Source: JALYLC01 sp963743275
GTDB lineage: Bacteria; Actinomycetota; Thermoleophilia; Gaiellales; JALYLC01
Direction of reading: 5' to 3'
Length of the DNA: 64,000 nt
Assembly: GCA_963743275.1 (NCBI GenBank)
Contig: CAVUPB010000001.1
Span: 1-64,000, forward strand
Numbering within the stretch: position 1 is the stretch's first letter; each line of letters opens with the position of its first letter. Positions 42,355 through 51,140 of this stretch are shown here, piece after piece. The notes beneath the pieces are model-generated. The model was not told the DNA's origin. It worked only from the letters and a program-made list of their open reading frames with translations, and ran no database searches. Made by a program: the position numbers and the translations under genes.

Positions 42355-43581
42355 TCACGCTACCGGACGGCCCCCGGCGAGGCTGCGCAGCGCGCGCGTG
42401 AGGATCGCCGCGGCAACGGCGATGTCGGCGTCCGAGGTCAGCTCCTCGGGCCGGTGGCTGATGCCGCCGTTGCGGCTGCGGACGAAGAGCATGCCGGCCT
42501 CGACCCCCGCCGTCGCGAGAATGCCGGCGTCGTGGCCGGCGCCGGACTCGAACTCGACGAGCGGCACGCCCTCGGCGACCGCGGCGTCGGTCAGCGCCCG
42601 CCGCGCGAGGGCCGAGAGCGGCACGGGCGGCTCGAACATCGCGACCTCGATCTCGACGTCGATGCCGGTTTCGTGCGCGAGCCGCTGCGCGGCCTCGGCG
42701 ATCGTCCTGAGCGTCTCGATCGCGGGCGCGCGCAGGTCGACGGTGAGGTCGACGCGGCCGGGGACGACGTTGGCGGCCGCATCGGCGATGCGGACGTCGC
42801 CCACCGTCGCGACGGCGTCGCCCAGCCGGATCGCCTCGTCGCGCAGCGCGAGCGTGAACTCCGCCGCCGCCACGAAGGCGTCGCGGCGGCCGGCCATCGG
42901 CTGCGTGCCCGCGTGGCCGCTCTCGCCGGTGAAGCGCATCGAGTAGCCCGCGAATCCCGTGATGCCGGTTGTGACCGCGACCGGGGCATCGGCGCGGTCG
43001 AGCACCGGCCCCTGTTCGATGTGCACCTCGACGAAGCTCCCCGGCAGCGACGCGCGCGGCGCGCGCAGGCCGAGGAAGCCGAGCGCCGAGAGCGCGGCGC
43101 GCACGCTCACGCCGGCGGCGTCCCTGCGGTCGAGGTCGGCATCGCAGAGCCGCCCGCACACCGCGCGGCTGCCGAACACGCCGCGCCCGAACCGGCAGCC
43201 CTCCTCGTCGCGGAAGACGCAGACCGCGAGCGTGGCGGGCAGGCACTCGCTCGCGAGGCGGTGGACCGCGTCGAGCGCGACGAGCACTCCGAGCGCACCG
43301 TCGAAGCGCCCGCCGTCCGGCACGCTGTCGAGGTGCGAGCCCGACCAGACCTCCGGGAGCGCGGGATCGGTGCCGCGCCTGCGCCCGAAGAGATTGCCGG
43401 TGGCGTCCCAGGACACCTCGAGGCCGTCGGCGACCATCCACGACGAGACGAGCTCGCACGCCCGCTGCTCGGCGACGCTCAGACCGAGGCGCGTGACGCC
43501 GCCGCTCGAGCCGGCGCCGATGCGCGCCAGTTGCCCGAAGCGATGCATCCTGCGCGCCAGATCGTCGTGCGGCGTCGACAC
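42355..43581 (-). CDS. M20-family amidohydrolase (allantoate amidohydrolase / N-carbamoyl amino acid hydrolase)
   Basis: A 408-residue di-metal hydrolase with GSHLDSVPDGGRFDGALG (His and Asp ligands), FRDEEGCRFG with the catalytic and metal-binding glutamates, and EQGPVLDRADAPVAVTTGI. These match the AllC/HyuC group, which cleaves allantoate or N-carbamoyl amino acids releasing ammonia. It lies upstream of the allantoinase-like gene; the two consecutive activities are a pathway pair. GTG 43581 is the apparent start. Confidence 0.9.
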   Translation of the reverse strand: MSTPHDDLARRMHRFGQLARIGAGSSGGVTRLGLSVAEQRACELVSSWMVADGLEVSWDATGNLFGRRRGTDPALPEVWSGSHLDSVPDGGRFDGALGVLVALDAVHRLASECLPATLAVCVFRDEEGCRFGRGVFGSRAVCGRLCDADLDRRDAAGVSVRAALSALGFLGLRAPRASLPGSFVEVHIEQGPVLDRADAPVAVTTGITGFAGYSMRFTGESGHAGTQPMAGRRDAFVAAAEFTLALRDEAIRLGDAVATVGDVRIADAAANVVPGRVDLTVDLRAPAIETLRTIAEAAQRLAHETGIDVEIEVAMFEPPVPLSALARRALTDAAVAEGVPLVEFESGAGHDAGILATAGVEAGMLFVRSRNGGISHRPEELTSDADIAVAAAILTRALRSLAGGRPVA

Positions 43582-43684
43582 TCCCGGCTCCCCTCTCGCG
43601 ATAGAGCGATCCTAGTGTCCCGAGTCGGAGGTTGGCTGCCGCGATTGCACCGTCCGGGCGCAAGGCCGCCTCTGCTCCACGCTC

Positions 43685-44660
43685 TCAGGCGGGCAGCGTG
43701 CGCCGCAGGACCCGCAGCAGGTTCTCGCTCGCGATCGCGCGCAGGTCGTCGTCGCCGTAGCCGCGCGCGCTCAGCGCCTCGAGCAGGCGCGGGTAGTCCT
43801 CGGGCCCGCCGAGGCCCTCGATCTGCGTGCCCCACTCGAGCGGCTCCGCGCCGAACGCGCCCGAGAGCTCGAGCTGCCGCGCGAAGTCGCCGCCGAGGCT
43901 GATGTGGCGTACGCCGATCGTGTGCGCGAGGTGGTCGACGTGGTCGATCAGGCGGGCGATCGTCCACTCGCTCGCGTGCACCACGAACGGAAGCGCCATC
44001 AGCCCGACGACGCCGTCGCGCTCGGCGAGCGCGCGCAGCTGTCCGTCGGAGAGGTTGCGCGGAATGTCCATGAGCGCCCGGCAGAGCGCGTGGCTCACGA
44101 GCACCGGCCGCTCGCCGATGCGCTCGAGCACCTCGGCGAACGTGCCCTCGTTGGCGTGCGCCAGGTCGAACGCGATCGGCAGCGCGGCCATGCGGTCGAC
44201 GAGCGAGCGGCCGATGCGGCTGAGCCCGCCCGCGGGCGCCTCGGCCGTGCCGTCGGCAAACGGGTTGCGCCGGTTCCAGGTCAGCGACGCCATGCGCACG
44301 CCGAGCGCGCAGAACACGTCGATCAGCCCGGGGTCGTAGCCGAGCGGCTCCATGCCCTCGAGCGAGAGCACGAGCCCGAGGCGCCCGGGCTCGAGCGCCG
44401 CGTCCAGATCGGCGGCCGAGCGCACTGCGATCAAACCCGGGCTCCCGGCCACGGCGCGGTCGAACGCGGCGACGCCCTGGAGCGCCCTGCGCAGCGCCAG
44501 CTCGGGCAGGTCGGGCTCGTCGGAGAAGAGCGCGCAGACCTGGAGCTGCACTCCGCCGGCCTCGAGCTGGGGCAGCCAGCGGGTCGGCGAACGGGCGCTC
44601 CTCGCCGCGGAAGAAGACGAGCTCCATGAGCAGGTCGCTGTGGGCGTCGGCAACGATCAT
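43685..44660 (-). pseudogene. Membrane-dipeptidase-type (peptidase M19) enzyme, one frameshift
   Basis: ATG 44660 begins IVADAHSDLLMELVFFRGEE, with the metal motif DAHSD. A +1 shift near 44590 moves the frame to WLPQLEAGGVQLQVCALF. The rest is a complete M19 enzyme: SLEGMEPLGYDPGLID, LTWNRRNPFADG, FDLAHANEGTF, VSHALCRALMDIPRNL and LGGDFARQ. Total length 976 nt fits one extra base in a 324-residue gene. Zinc dipeptidases of this family hydrolyse dipeptides or beta-lactam-like amides. If the indel is an error, the gene is intact. Confidence 0.8.
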
Positions 44661-44679
44661 CGACCGTGATTGTGACGGT

Positions 44680-45206
44680 TCAGCGCAGGCAGCCCTCGCT
44701 ACCGCAGGCGATGCCCCAGGCGATCACGAAGAGGATCGGAGGATGACGGCCAGTGCCGCTACGGCACCCGACGGCGGCGCCGACGATCCCGACCGGCATC
44801 CAGTCCGACTCGCGGCGGATGAGCTTGATGCTCGCGACGAGCAGCGGCACGGAGAGCACGCCGGCCGAGATCATGAAGTCCTCGAAGAGCCGGTTGTACG
44901 GAATCCCAGTGCCCACTCGCGCGCCACCCACGACCACCACCCCGTGATGGGCACCGGAGCGCCGCCGCTCGTCACGATCCCCTCTCCCTCGACGCGCGCG
45001 ATCTCGGACAGCGGCCAGCGCCGCGCGCCCTGCCCGTCGACGAGCACGAGCTCGTCGCCCGCGATCAACACCACCGCGGGACGGCGCTCGGCGCCGCTCA
45101 CGTGTGCTGCGCAGGACACCTCCGCGCCCTCCGTCGCCGCGATCGCCCGCTTGAGGGCGCCCGGCACGTGCAGCTTGTCTCCGTTGTTCAGCGTCACCGT
45201 TGGCAT
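44680..45206 (-). pseudogene. Small membrane protein with frameshift
   Basis: ATG at 45206 starts PTVTLNNGDKLHVPGALK, a beta-rich soluble region that continues through VVLIAGDELVLVDGQGA. Near 44905 a -1 shift leads into RLFEDFMISAGVLSVPLLVASIKL, a membrane helix, and a second hydrophobic stretch ILFVIAWGIACGS at the end. The 527-nt length is one short of a multiple of three, as expected from a single lost base. I do not recognise the family. It lies divergently upstream of the ThDP decarboxylase pair. Confidence 0.5.
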
Positions 45207-45314
45207 GCGGCCACCATCCACGCAGGTGGCGCCAAGCGGCAATCCCCCGTCGGCGGGCGGTCGCGGACCGCCGCTGAACGGCGTGCCGCCCGCCGTCCGC
45301 AATAGTTCGCCGCG

Positions 45315-45833
45315 GTGGACAGCGCCCCGCAGCCCTGGCAGGACGCGCTCTTCGCCGCGCTGCTCGACGCGGACGTGCGCACCGTCGCCTACGTGCCCGA
45401 CGCGGGCCACGCCCATGTGATCGACCGGGCGCACGCGGAGGCGAGCATCACCGCCGTGCCGCTGACGACCGAGGAGGAGGGCATCGGCTACCTCGCGGGC
45501 GCCTGGCTGGGCGGGGTGCGCGGCGTCCTGCTGATGCAGTCGAGCGGCGTCGGCAACTGCATCAACACGCTCGCGCTCGCGGCCCAGGCGCGCTTCCCGC
45601 TGCTGATGCTCGTGACGATGCGCGGCGAGTGGGCCGAGCTCAACCCGTGGCAGAACCCGGCGGGGGCCGCCGCAGAGGAGAGCATGCGGCTGATGGGCGT
45701 GCGCACCTGGCGCGCGGATCGCGCCGAGGACGTCGACCCGCTCGTCCGCGGCGCCCTCGCGATGACGTTCGCGGGCGACATGAGCAGCGCCGTGCTGCTC
45801 GGCCAGCGCCTGATCGGGAGCAAGGTCTGGTGA
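45315..45833 (+). CDS. ThDP-dependent decarboxylase, N-terminal (Pyr-domain) subunit, ComD-like
   Basis: A 172-residue protein corresponding to the pyrimidine-binding domain of ThDP enzymes. The catalytic Glu is in TTEEEGIGYLAGAW, followed by GVLLMQSSGVGNCINTL and LLMLVTMRGEW. Split alpha/beta enzymes of this size include sulfopyruvate decarboxylase (ComDE) and phosphonopyruvate decarboxylase relatives. The substrate is a 2-oxo acid with an anionic tail by analogy, but specificity cannot be told. Start is GTG 45315. The 3' end overlaps the beta subunit start by 4 bp. Confidence 0.87.
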   Translation: MDSAPQPWQDALFAALLDADVRTVAYVPDAGHAHVIDRAHAEASITAVPLTTEEEGIGYLAGAWLGGVRGVLLMQSSGVGNCINTLALAAQARFPLLMLVTMRGEWAELNPWQNPAGAAAEESMRLMGVRTWRADRAEDVDPLVRGALAMTFAGDMSSAVLLGQRLIGSKVW

Positions 45834-46417
45834 CGGGACCGGGGCCGCTCGATCGCCGCGCCGTCGTGCGCGAGCTGCTCGCCGAGCGTGGCGAGCTCGC
45901 CGTCGTGAGCGGCCTCGGCTCGCCGTCGTACGACACGATGGCCGCCGGCGACCACGACCTCAACTTCTACCTCTGGGGCGCGATGGGCAGCGCCGCGACG
46001 GTCGGCCTCGGCCTCGCGCTCGCCCAGCCGGAGCGGCCGGTGCTCGTGATCACGGGCGACGGCGAGCAGCTGATGGGACTCGGCGCGCTCGCGACGATCG
46101 GCGTCCAGCGCCCCGCGAACCTCACGATCGCCGTGCTCGACAACGAGCGCTACGCCGAGACGGGCATGCAGCGCAGCCACACGGCAGACGGGGTGCGCAT
46201 CGACCGGGTCGCCGCGGCCTGCGGGTTCGCCTGGACGGCGGAGGTCGCGGATGCGGCCGGCGTCGACGGCGTACGGCAGCGACTCGGGACGCGCGAGGGC
46301 CCGGGCCTCGCCGTCTTCAAGGTCGCCTCCACCGACCTGCCGCGCGTGCTCCCGCCGATCGACGCCGTGCACCTCAAGCTCCGCCTGCGCCAGGCGCTCG
46401 GATTCGCTCCGAACTGA
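45830..46417 (+). CDS. ThDP-dependent decarboxylase, C-terminal (PP-domain) subunit, ComE-like
   Basis: A 195-residue protein with the diphosphate domain: LWGAMGSAATVGLGLALAQP and the ThDP/Mg motif ITGDGEQLMGLGALATIG, ending with LDNERYAETGMQRSHTADG. In ThDP enzymes GDG-x(22-28)-N binds Mg and the diphosphate. It pairs with the preceding gene to form a heteromeric active site. GTG at 45830 overlaps the alpha stop. The local amidohydrolase genes suggest a carbon-nitrogen or sulfonate catabolic pathway, which remains open. Confidence 0.87.
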   Translation: MTGPGPLDRRAVVRELLAERGELAVVSGLGSPSYDTMAAGDHDLNFYLWGAMGSAATVGLGLALAQPERPVLVITGDGEQLMGLGALATIGVQRPANLTIAVLDNERYAETGMQRSHTADGVRIDRVAAACGFAWTAEVADAAGVDGVRQRLGTREGPGLAVFKVASTDLPRVLPPIDAVHLKLRLRQALGFAPN

Positions 46418-46441
46418 GGGCCCGCCCGAGCCGCGCCTCCG

Positions 46442-46470
46442 TTGACGAGGAGCGGACGGTTGTGCAGAAT
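46442..46470 (+). promoter_or_regulatory. Sigma-70-type promoter for the amidohydrolase gene
   Basis: TTGACG (46442-46447) and CAGAAT (46465-46470) are 17 bp apart, 36 bp before the ATG at 46507. The -35 is near consensus; the -10 is moderate. It falls in the short gap after the decarboxylase beta gene, so the amidohydrolase probably has its own transcript. Confidence 0.45.
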
Positions 46471-46506
46471 CTCTGAACACTCCGACCGTACCCGAAGGGA
46501 CAAGCG

Positions 46507-47892
46507 ATGGCCCAACGCACGCTGATCAAGGGCGGGACCGTCATCTCGGTCGATCCGGCCGTCGGCGACTTCGAGCGCGGCGACGTCCTGATCGAGAACG
46601 GGGCCATCGCCGCCGTCGGCCCTGCGCTCGAGGCCGGCGACGCGGAGGTCATCGACGCGACCGACCGCATCGTGCTCCCGGGCCTGATCGACACGCACCG
46701 CCACACGTGGCAGGCGCTCTTCCGCAACATCGCGTCCGACTGGACGCTCGCGCACTACTTCACCGGCCTGCACGGCACGATGAGCCAGCTCTACCGCCCG
46801 GAGGACACCTACGCGGGCAACCTCATCGGCACGCTCGAGGCGCTCGACGGCGGCATCACGACGCTGCTCGACTGGTCGCACAACCTCAACACGCCCGAGC
46901 ATTCGGACGCCGCCATCGAGGCGCTCCAGGAGACGCGCTCGCGCGTGATCTTCGCGCACGGCTGCGGCTTCGCGCACTGGGCGCCCGTGAGCTCGCTGGC
47001 GCACGACGAGGACATCCGGCGCGTCGCGCACCAGTACTTCTCGTCCGACGACCAGCTCGTGACGCTCGCGATGGCGCCGCGCGGCAACCAGTTCGCGACG
47101 CTCGACGTGACCGAGCACGACTACAAGCTCGCGGACGAGCTGAACATCCGCATCACCTGCCACGCAGGCGACGGCGAGTGGGGCAAGGGCCGCCCGATCG
47201 CGCAGCTCCAGGAGCGCGGCCTGCTCGGCCCGACGCAGACCTACGTGCACTGCAACTCGCTGGCCGACGACGAGCTGCGGATGATGGCCGACGCGGGCTG
47301 CACGGCCTCGATCTCGCCCGACATCGAGCTGCAGATGGGACACGGCTGGCCAGCGACCGGACGCCTGCTCGAGGCCGGCGTGCGCCCGAGCCTCTCGATC
47401 GACGTGTGCTGCTCGAACGGCGGCCACCTCTTCGGCACGATCCGCGCCACGATCGGCACGCAGCGCGGATTCGACAACGCGAATGCCGGCGAGGGCGGGC
47501 TCAGGGAGCTCAAGCTGAGCTGCCGCGACGTGCTCGAGTTCGCCACGATCGAGGGCGCGCGCGCTGTCGGGCTGGACTCCAAGATCGGCTCGCTGACGCC
47601 CGGCAAGCGCGCCGACATCATCCTCATCCGCACCGACAACTTCGGCATGACGCCGCTCAACAACCCGATCGGCGCCGTCGTCTACAACGCGCACCCGGGA
47701 CTCGTCGACACCGTGTTCGTGGACGGCGAGGTCGTGAAGCGGGACGGCACACTCGTCGGCGTCGACGTCGCGCGCGTGCGGCGCCTCGCGGTCGAGGCGC
47801 GCGACGACATCCTGCGGCGCGCGAACGGCGCAAACGGCGCCCGGCTCGGCGGTGACTGGATTCCGAAGCCGTACGAGGCGGTCGAGGCCTGA
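46507..47892 (+). CDS. Cytosine-deaminase-like amidohydrolase (aminohydrolase superfamily)
   Basis: A 461-residue protein of the AtzA/TrzN/SsnA/guanine deaminase group. Metal ligands are visible in LIDTHRHTWQ (HxH), ITCHAGDGEW, YVHCNSLADD and SIDVCCSNGGH, and the N- and C-terminal beta sandwich is present (TLIKGGTVISVDPAVGDF; KRADIILIRTD). These enzymes hydrolyse amine or amide groups on N-heterocycles. The exact base (8-oxoguanine, hydroxyatrazine-like, cytosine) cannot be chosen. It lies between the ThDP decarboxylase and the SDR-ABC operon. Confidence 0.88.
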   Translation: MAQRTLIKGGTVISVDPAVGDFERGDVLIENGAIAAVGPALEAGDAEVIDATDRIVLPGLIDTHRHTWQALFRNIASDWTLAHYFTGLHGTMSQLYRPEDTYAGNLIGTLEALDGGITTLLDWSHNLNTPEHSDAAIEALQETRSRVIFAHGCGFAHWAPVSSLAHDEDIRRVAHQYFSSDDQLVTLAMAPRGNQFATLDVTEHDYKLADELNIRITCHAGDGEWGKGRPIAQLQERGLLGPTQTYVHCNSLADDELRMMADAGCTASISPDIELQMGHGWPATGRLLEAGVRPSLSIDVCCSNGGHLFGTIRATIGTQRGFDNANAGEGGLRELKLSCRDVLEFATIEGARAVGLDSKIGSLTPGKRADIILIRTDNFGMTPLNNPIGAVVYNAHPGLVDTVFVDGEVVKRDGTLVGVDVARVRRLAVEARDDILRRANGANGARLGGDWIPKPYEAVEA

Positions 47893-47894
47893 GC

Positions 47895-47913
47895 GCGGGC
47901 GCTGAACGCCCGC
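47895..47913. terminator. Hairpin terminator after amidohydrolase
   Basis: A perfect 7-bp stem gcgggcg (47895-47901) and cgcccgc (47907-47913) with loop ctgaa lies just 3 bp past the stop codon. No long U run follows, as is common in GC-rich genomes. Confidence 0.6.
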
Positions 47914-47936
47914 ACGCAACAGACGTTCACGGTTCC

Positions 47937-47965
47937 TTGACAGGCTGGGCAGCATTGCTTAACGT
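47937..47965 (+). promoter_or_regulatory. Promoter of the SDR-ABC transporter operon
   Basis: A perfect TTGACA (47937-47942) is followed after exactly 17 bp by TAACGT (47960-47965), a fair -10. The likely transcription start lies near 47972, about 45 bp before GTG 48019, and downstream of a terminator hairpin. This makes it the best consensus promoter I found in the window. Confidence 0.65.
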
Positions 47966-48018
47966 CGGCGCGTGCTCGCCCCTCGCGGCGCGCAGTCGTC
48001 CACCACTCGGGAGGCTCC

Positions 48019-48786
48019 GTGGAAGCTGCCAGCGTTGACTGGGGCCTGACAGGCAAGGCCGTCATCGTGACCGGAGCGAGCTCCGGCATCGGGGCCGCGA
48101 CCGCGCGCGCCCTCGGGGCCACGGGGGCCTCGGTGCTGCTCGTCGGGCGCGACGATGACCGGCTGGCCGAGCAGGCCCGGGCGACGCAGGCGCGCGGGGG
48201 TCGCGCGGAGATCGCGAATGTCGACCTGGACGACCTCGAGGCGACCGCGGGCCTGCCCGCGCGCGCGGTTGCCGCGTTCGGCTCGCTGCACGGCATCGTC
48301 CATACCGCCAGCCTCTTCGATCCCCTGCCGCTCGCGGACACGACGCCGGCGTCGCTCGAGGGGCAGTGGCGCACGAACGTCGCCGCGCCGCTGATGCTCA
48401 CGAAGGCCGCCGTGCCGCACCTCGGCACGGGCTCGTCGATCGTCTTCATCGGCTCGACCACCGGCAGCGTCGGCTTTCCCGGATGCTCGGCCTACACGGC
48501 CACGAAGGGTGCGGTGGATTCGCTCACGCGCGCGCTCGCCGTCGAGTTCGCGCCGAGCGGGATCCGCGTCAACATCGTGGTGCCCGGCTACGTGCGCACG
48601 CCGATGCTCCAGCCGCATCTCGACGCGAACGAGGGCTACGAGGAGTGGATCCTCGGGCGTACGCCGCTGGCGCGCATCGGCGGCCCGGACGAGGTCGCGT
48701 CGAGCATCCTCTTCATGCTCTCGCCGCTGTCGCAGTACGTCGACGGCGCCACCCTGGTCGCGGACGGCGGCTGGATCGCCCAGTAG
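48019..48786 (+). CDS. Short-chain dehydrogenase/reductase
   Basis: A 255-residue classical SDR. Cofactor motif TGASSGIGAAT, NAG replaced by HTA (GIVHTASLF), catalytic Ser in IGSTTGSVG, Tyr/Lys in YTATKGAVD, and a C-terminal DGATLVADGGW. NAD(P)-dependent oxidation or reduction of a hydroxyl is expected. It heads an operon with sugar-type ABC transporter genes, suggesting first-step oxidation of an imported polyol, sugar or nucleoside. GTG start is preceded by gggaggc. Confidence 0.92.
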   Translation: MEAASVDWGLTGKAVIVTGASSGIGAATARALGATGASVLLVGRDDDRLAEQARATQARGGRAEIANVDLDDLEATAGLPARAVAAFGSLHGIVHTASLFDPLPLADTTPASLEGQWRTNVAAPLMLTKAAVPHLGTGSSIVFIGSTTGSVGFPGCSAYTATKGAVDSLTRALAVEFAPSGIRVNIVVPGYVRTPMLQPHLDANEGYEEWILGRTPLARIGGPDEVASSILFMLSPLSQYVDGATLVADGGWIAQ

Positions 48787-48791
48787 GGCCC

Positions 48792-49967
48792 GTGCTGGTG
48801 CCGACGACCGCCATCCCCGGATCGCGAGCGCCCGTCCCGCGCTGGGACGGCGCCGGCGACCTACGTTCGCGCCTGCGCGTGCCGCGGTTCTCGGCGATCT
48901 GGGTCGCGACCGCCGTGCTGTTCGCGGTCAGCCCGCTGCTCGCGAGCGGCAGCGTCAGCCACAGCGCGCTGCTCTCGATGCTGCCGTTCGCGGCGATCCT
49001 GGCGATCGCGGGCATCGGCCAGACGCTCGTCATCCAGCAGCGCGGGCTCGACCTCTCGGTGCCCGGGATGATCACGCTGACGACGATCCTCGTGACGCGG
49101 ATCCCGGACGGTCACGACGACCGGCTGCCGGAGGCGATCGGCGTGATCCTGCTGGCGTGCATCGCCTCGGGGCTGATCAGCGGCATCGCGATCACATGGC
49201 TCTCGATCACGCCCCTCGTCGCGACGCTCGGGGTCAACGCCCTGCTGCAGGGCGTCGTCTTCCAGATCACGAGCGGCGCGTCGACGTCGGCCGCTCCGCC
49301 CGGCCTCGCGAACTTCGCGCTCGACAAGACGTTCGGCGTGCCGAACGCGGTCCTGATAGCGGCCGCCGCAATCCTGCTCGTGGCGGGCATCATCCGCTCG
49401 ACGATCGTGGGGCGGCGCTTCATCGCCGTCGGGGCGAGCCCCGCCGCGGCGCACGCGGCCGGCGTGCGCGTCAAGGCCTACGAGGTCGCCACGTACGTCT
49501 TCGCCAGCATCACCTACGGGGCCGCGGGGATCCTCGTCGCCGGCTTCCTCGGCACGCCCGGCATCGGCGCCGGCAACGACTACCTGCTGCCCACGATCGC
49601 CGCGGTCGTGCTCGGCGGCACGTCGCTGGTCGGCGGCGTCGGCAGCGTCGTCGCGACCGGCATCGGCGCGCTCTTCCTGACGCAGCTCGAGCAGGTCGTG
49701 CGCGGCATGGGCGCGCCCTCCTCGGTGCAGTTCATCATCCAGGGCTCGATCATCGCCCTCGGCATGGCGGTCGGCGCGGTGCCGTGGCGGCGGCTGCGCG
49801 AGCGCCTGCTCCCGTCCGCGGGCCCGCTCGCCGCCACGACCGCGGGCATCGCGCTCGCGTCCTCCTCGCCATCGGCGTCCGGGGTCGTTGACCCCGCCCC
49901 GGACGAAACGTCTCCCGCGTCGCATCCGCGCGACGACTCGGGCCATTCACCCTCGAACGGGGTCTAG
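48792..49967 (+). CDS. Ribose-type ABC transporter permease (RbsC-like)
   Basis: A 391-residue permease with about nine helices and the BPD_transp_2 signatures IAGIGQTLVIQQRGLDLSVP and VGASPAAAHAAGVRVKAYEV, then GIGAGNDYLLPTIAAVVLGG. An extended Ser/Pro-rich tail of about 45 residues follows the last helix. A second permease is fused to the ATPase in the same operon, so the membrane part is a heterodimer. GTG 48792 or GTG 48798 may be the start. Confidence 0.92.
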   Translation: MLVPTTAIPGSRAPVPRWDGAGDLRSRLRVPRFSAIWVATAVLFAVSPLLASGSVSHSALLSMLPFAAILAIAGIGQTLVIQQRGLDLSVPGMITLTTILVTRIPDGHDDRLPEAIGVILLACIASGLISGIAITWLSITPLVATLGVNALLQGVVFQITSGASTSAAPPGLANFALDKTFGVPNAVLIAAAAILLVAGIIRSTIVGRRFIAVGASPAAAHAAGVRVKAYEVATYVFASITYGAAGILVAGFLGTPGIGAGNDYLLPTIAAVVLGGTSLVGGVGSVVATGIGALFLTQLEQVVRGMGAPSSVQFIIQGSIIALGMAVGAVPWRRLRERLLPSAGPLAATTAGIALASSSPSASGVVDPAPDETSPASHPRDDSGHSPSNGV

Positions 49968-49978
49968 GAGGTCGCTCA

Positions 49979-51136
49979 ATGTCCGGAACGTCCCATCGCG
50001 GAGCGAAGTCGCTCCCGCAACGGCGCAGGCGGTTGCTCGTCCTGCCCGCCCTCGCACTGCTCGCCGTGGCGCTCGCGGCGACGACGGCATGGGCGCGCGG
50101 CGCCGTAACCTGGCCGACGGAGGCCCAGGAGACGGCTACGTCGGGCGTCTTCACGAACCTGCCGTTCTGCGGCACCAAGCAGATCACGCTCGGCATCCAC
50201 GACGGCTTCGGCATCAACGCGTGGTCGCAGGAGTCGTACGCGGCGGTGCGCTCCGAGGCCGCCAAGTGCTCCAACGTCAAGCAGATCGTCGTGCTCGGCG
50301 GCGGTGACCTGCAGAAGTCCATCTCGGACATCAACTCGATGGTCGCGCAGGGCGCGAACGCCATCGTGATGATCCCCGACTTCGGCCAGGCCCAGCTGGC
50401 GTCGATCCAGGCCGCCACCGCGGCCGGCGTCAAGGTCGTGCCCTGGGGCGCCGATCCGGGCGGAACGCCGGGCAAGGACTTCGTCACCTACGTCGACTGG
50501 AGCTCGCCGATCGCGGGCACCATGTGGGCCAACTGGATGGTCAAGCTGCTCGACGGCAAGGGCAACATCGTGTTCCTCGGCGGACCCGCCGGCAACCCGG
50601 TCACCACGGGCCAGCTCAAGTCGATCGTCAAGGTCTTCGCCAAGCACCCGGGCATGAAGCTGCTCACGGGCAAGAAGTCCTGGCCCGTCACGAACTGGGA
50701 TCCCGCGACCGCGCAGAAGCAGATGAGCGCGCTGCTCGCCAAGTACAAGAAGATCGACGGGATCATCTCCGACTACGGCACGGACGCCCTCGCCGCGACG
50801 CGCGCGTTCCAGGCGGCCGGCCGCAAGCTCGTCCCGATCGGGACGCTCGACGCCAACGGCCTCTCGTGCCTCTACAAGAAGGTGCACGCGAAGAACCCGG
50901 CGTTCCAGCTCGCGACCATCTCGTCGCGCAACTGGCTCGGCCGCGTGGCCGCCCGCAAGGCGATCGCCGCGGCCGAGGGTCTCCCCAACAAGGAGCCGAG
51001 CCGCTACGACCTGCCGTTCTTCGAGAACTCGGTGAGCGGCCAGGACCCGGTCTGCGTGCCCAGCGCCGCGCCCGACTTCTACTCCTCGAACAAGCTCACC
51101 CAGGCCGTCATCGGCAAGTACGGGAAGCCGTCGTAG
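49979..51136 (+). CDS. ABC transporter substrate-binding protein (ribose/sugar type)
   Basis: A 385-residue exported binding protein with a typical signal: Arg-rich n-region (QRRRRLLVLPALALLAVALA) and cleavage near AWA-RG. The periplasmic-binding fold type I is seen in QITLGIHDGFGINAW, ADIN-type SDINSMVAQGANAIVMIPD, and GIISDYGTDALAATRAFQ. This group binds sugars, nucleosides or autoinducer-2-like ligands. A strong ggaggt precedes the ATG at 49979. It lies between the two permease-containing genes, forming one operon. Confidence 0.92.
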   Translation: MSGTSHRGAKSLPQRRRRLLVLPALALLAVALAATTAWARGAVTWPTEAQETATSGVFTNLPFCGTKQITLGIHDGFGINAWSQESYAAVRSEAAKCSNVKQIVVLGGGDLQKSISDINSMVAQGANAIVMIPDFGQAQLASIQAATAAGVKVVPWGADPGGTPGKDFVTYVDWSSPIAGTMWANWMVKLLDGKGNIVFLGGPAGNPVTTGQLKSIVKVFAKHPGMKLLTGKKSWPVTNWDPATAQKQMSALLAKYKKIDGIISDYGTDALAATRAFQAAGRKLVPIGTLDANGLSCLYKKVHAKNPAFQLATISSRNWLGRVAARKAIAAAEGLPNKEPSRYDLPFFENSVSGQDPVCVPSAAPDFYSSNKLTQAVIGKYGKPS

Positions 51137-51140
51137 GGAG

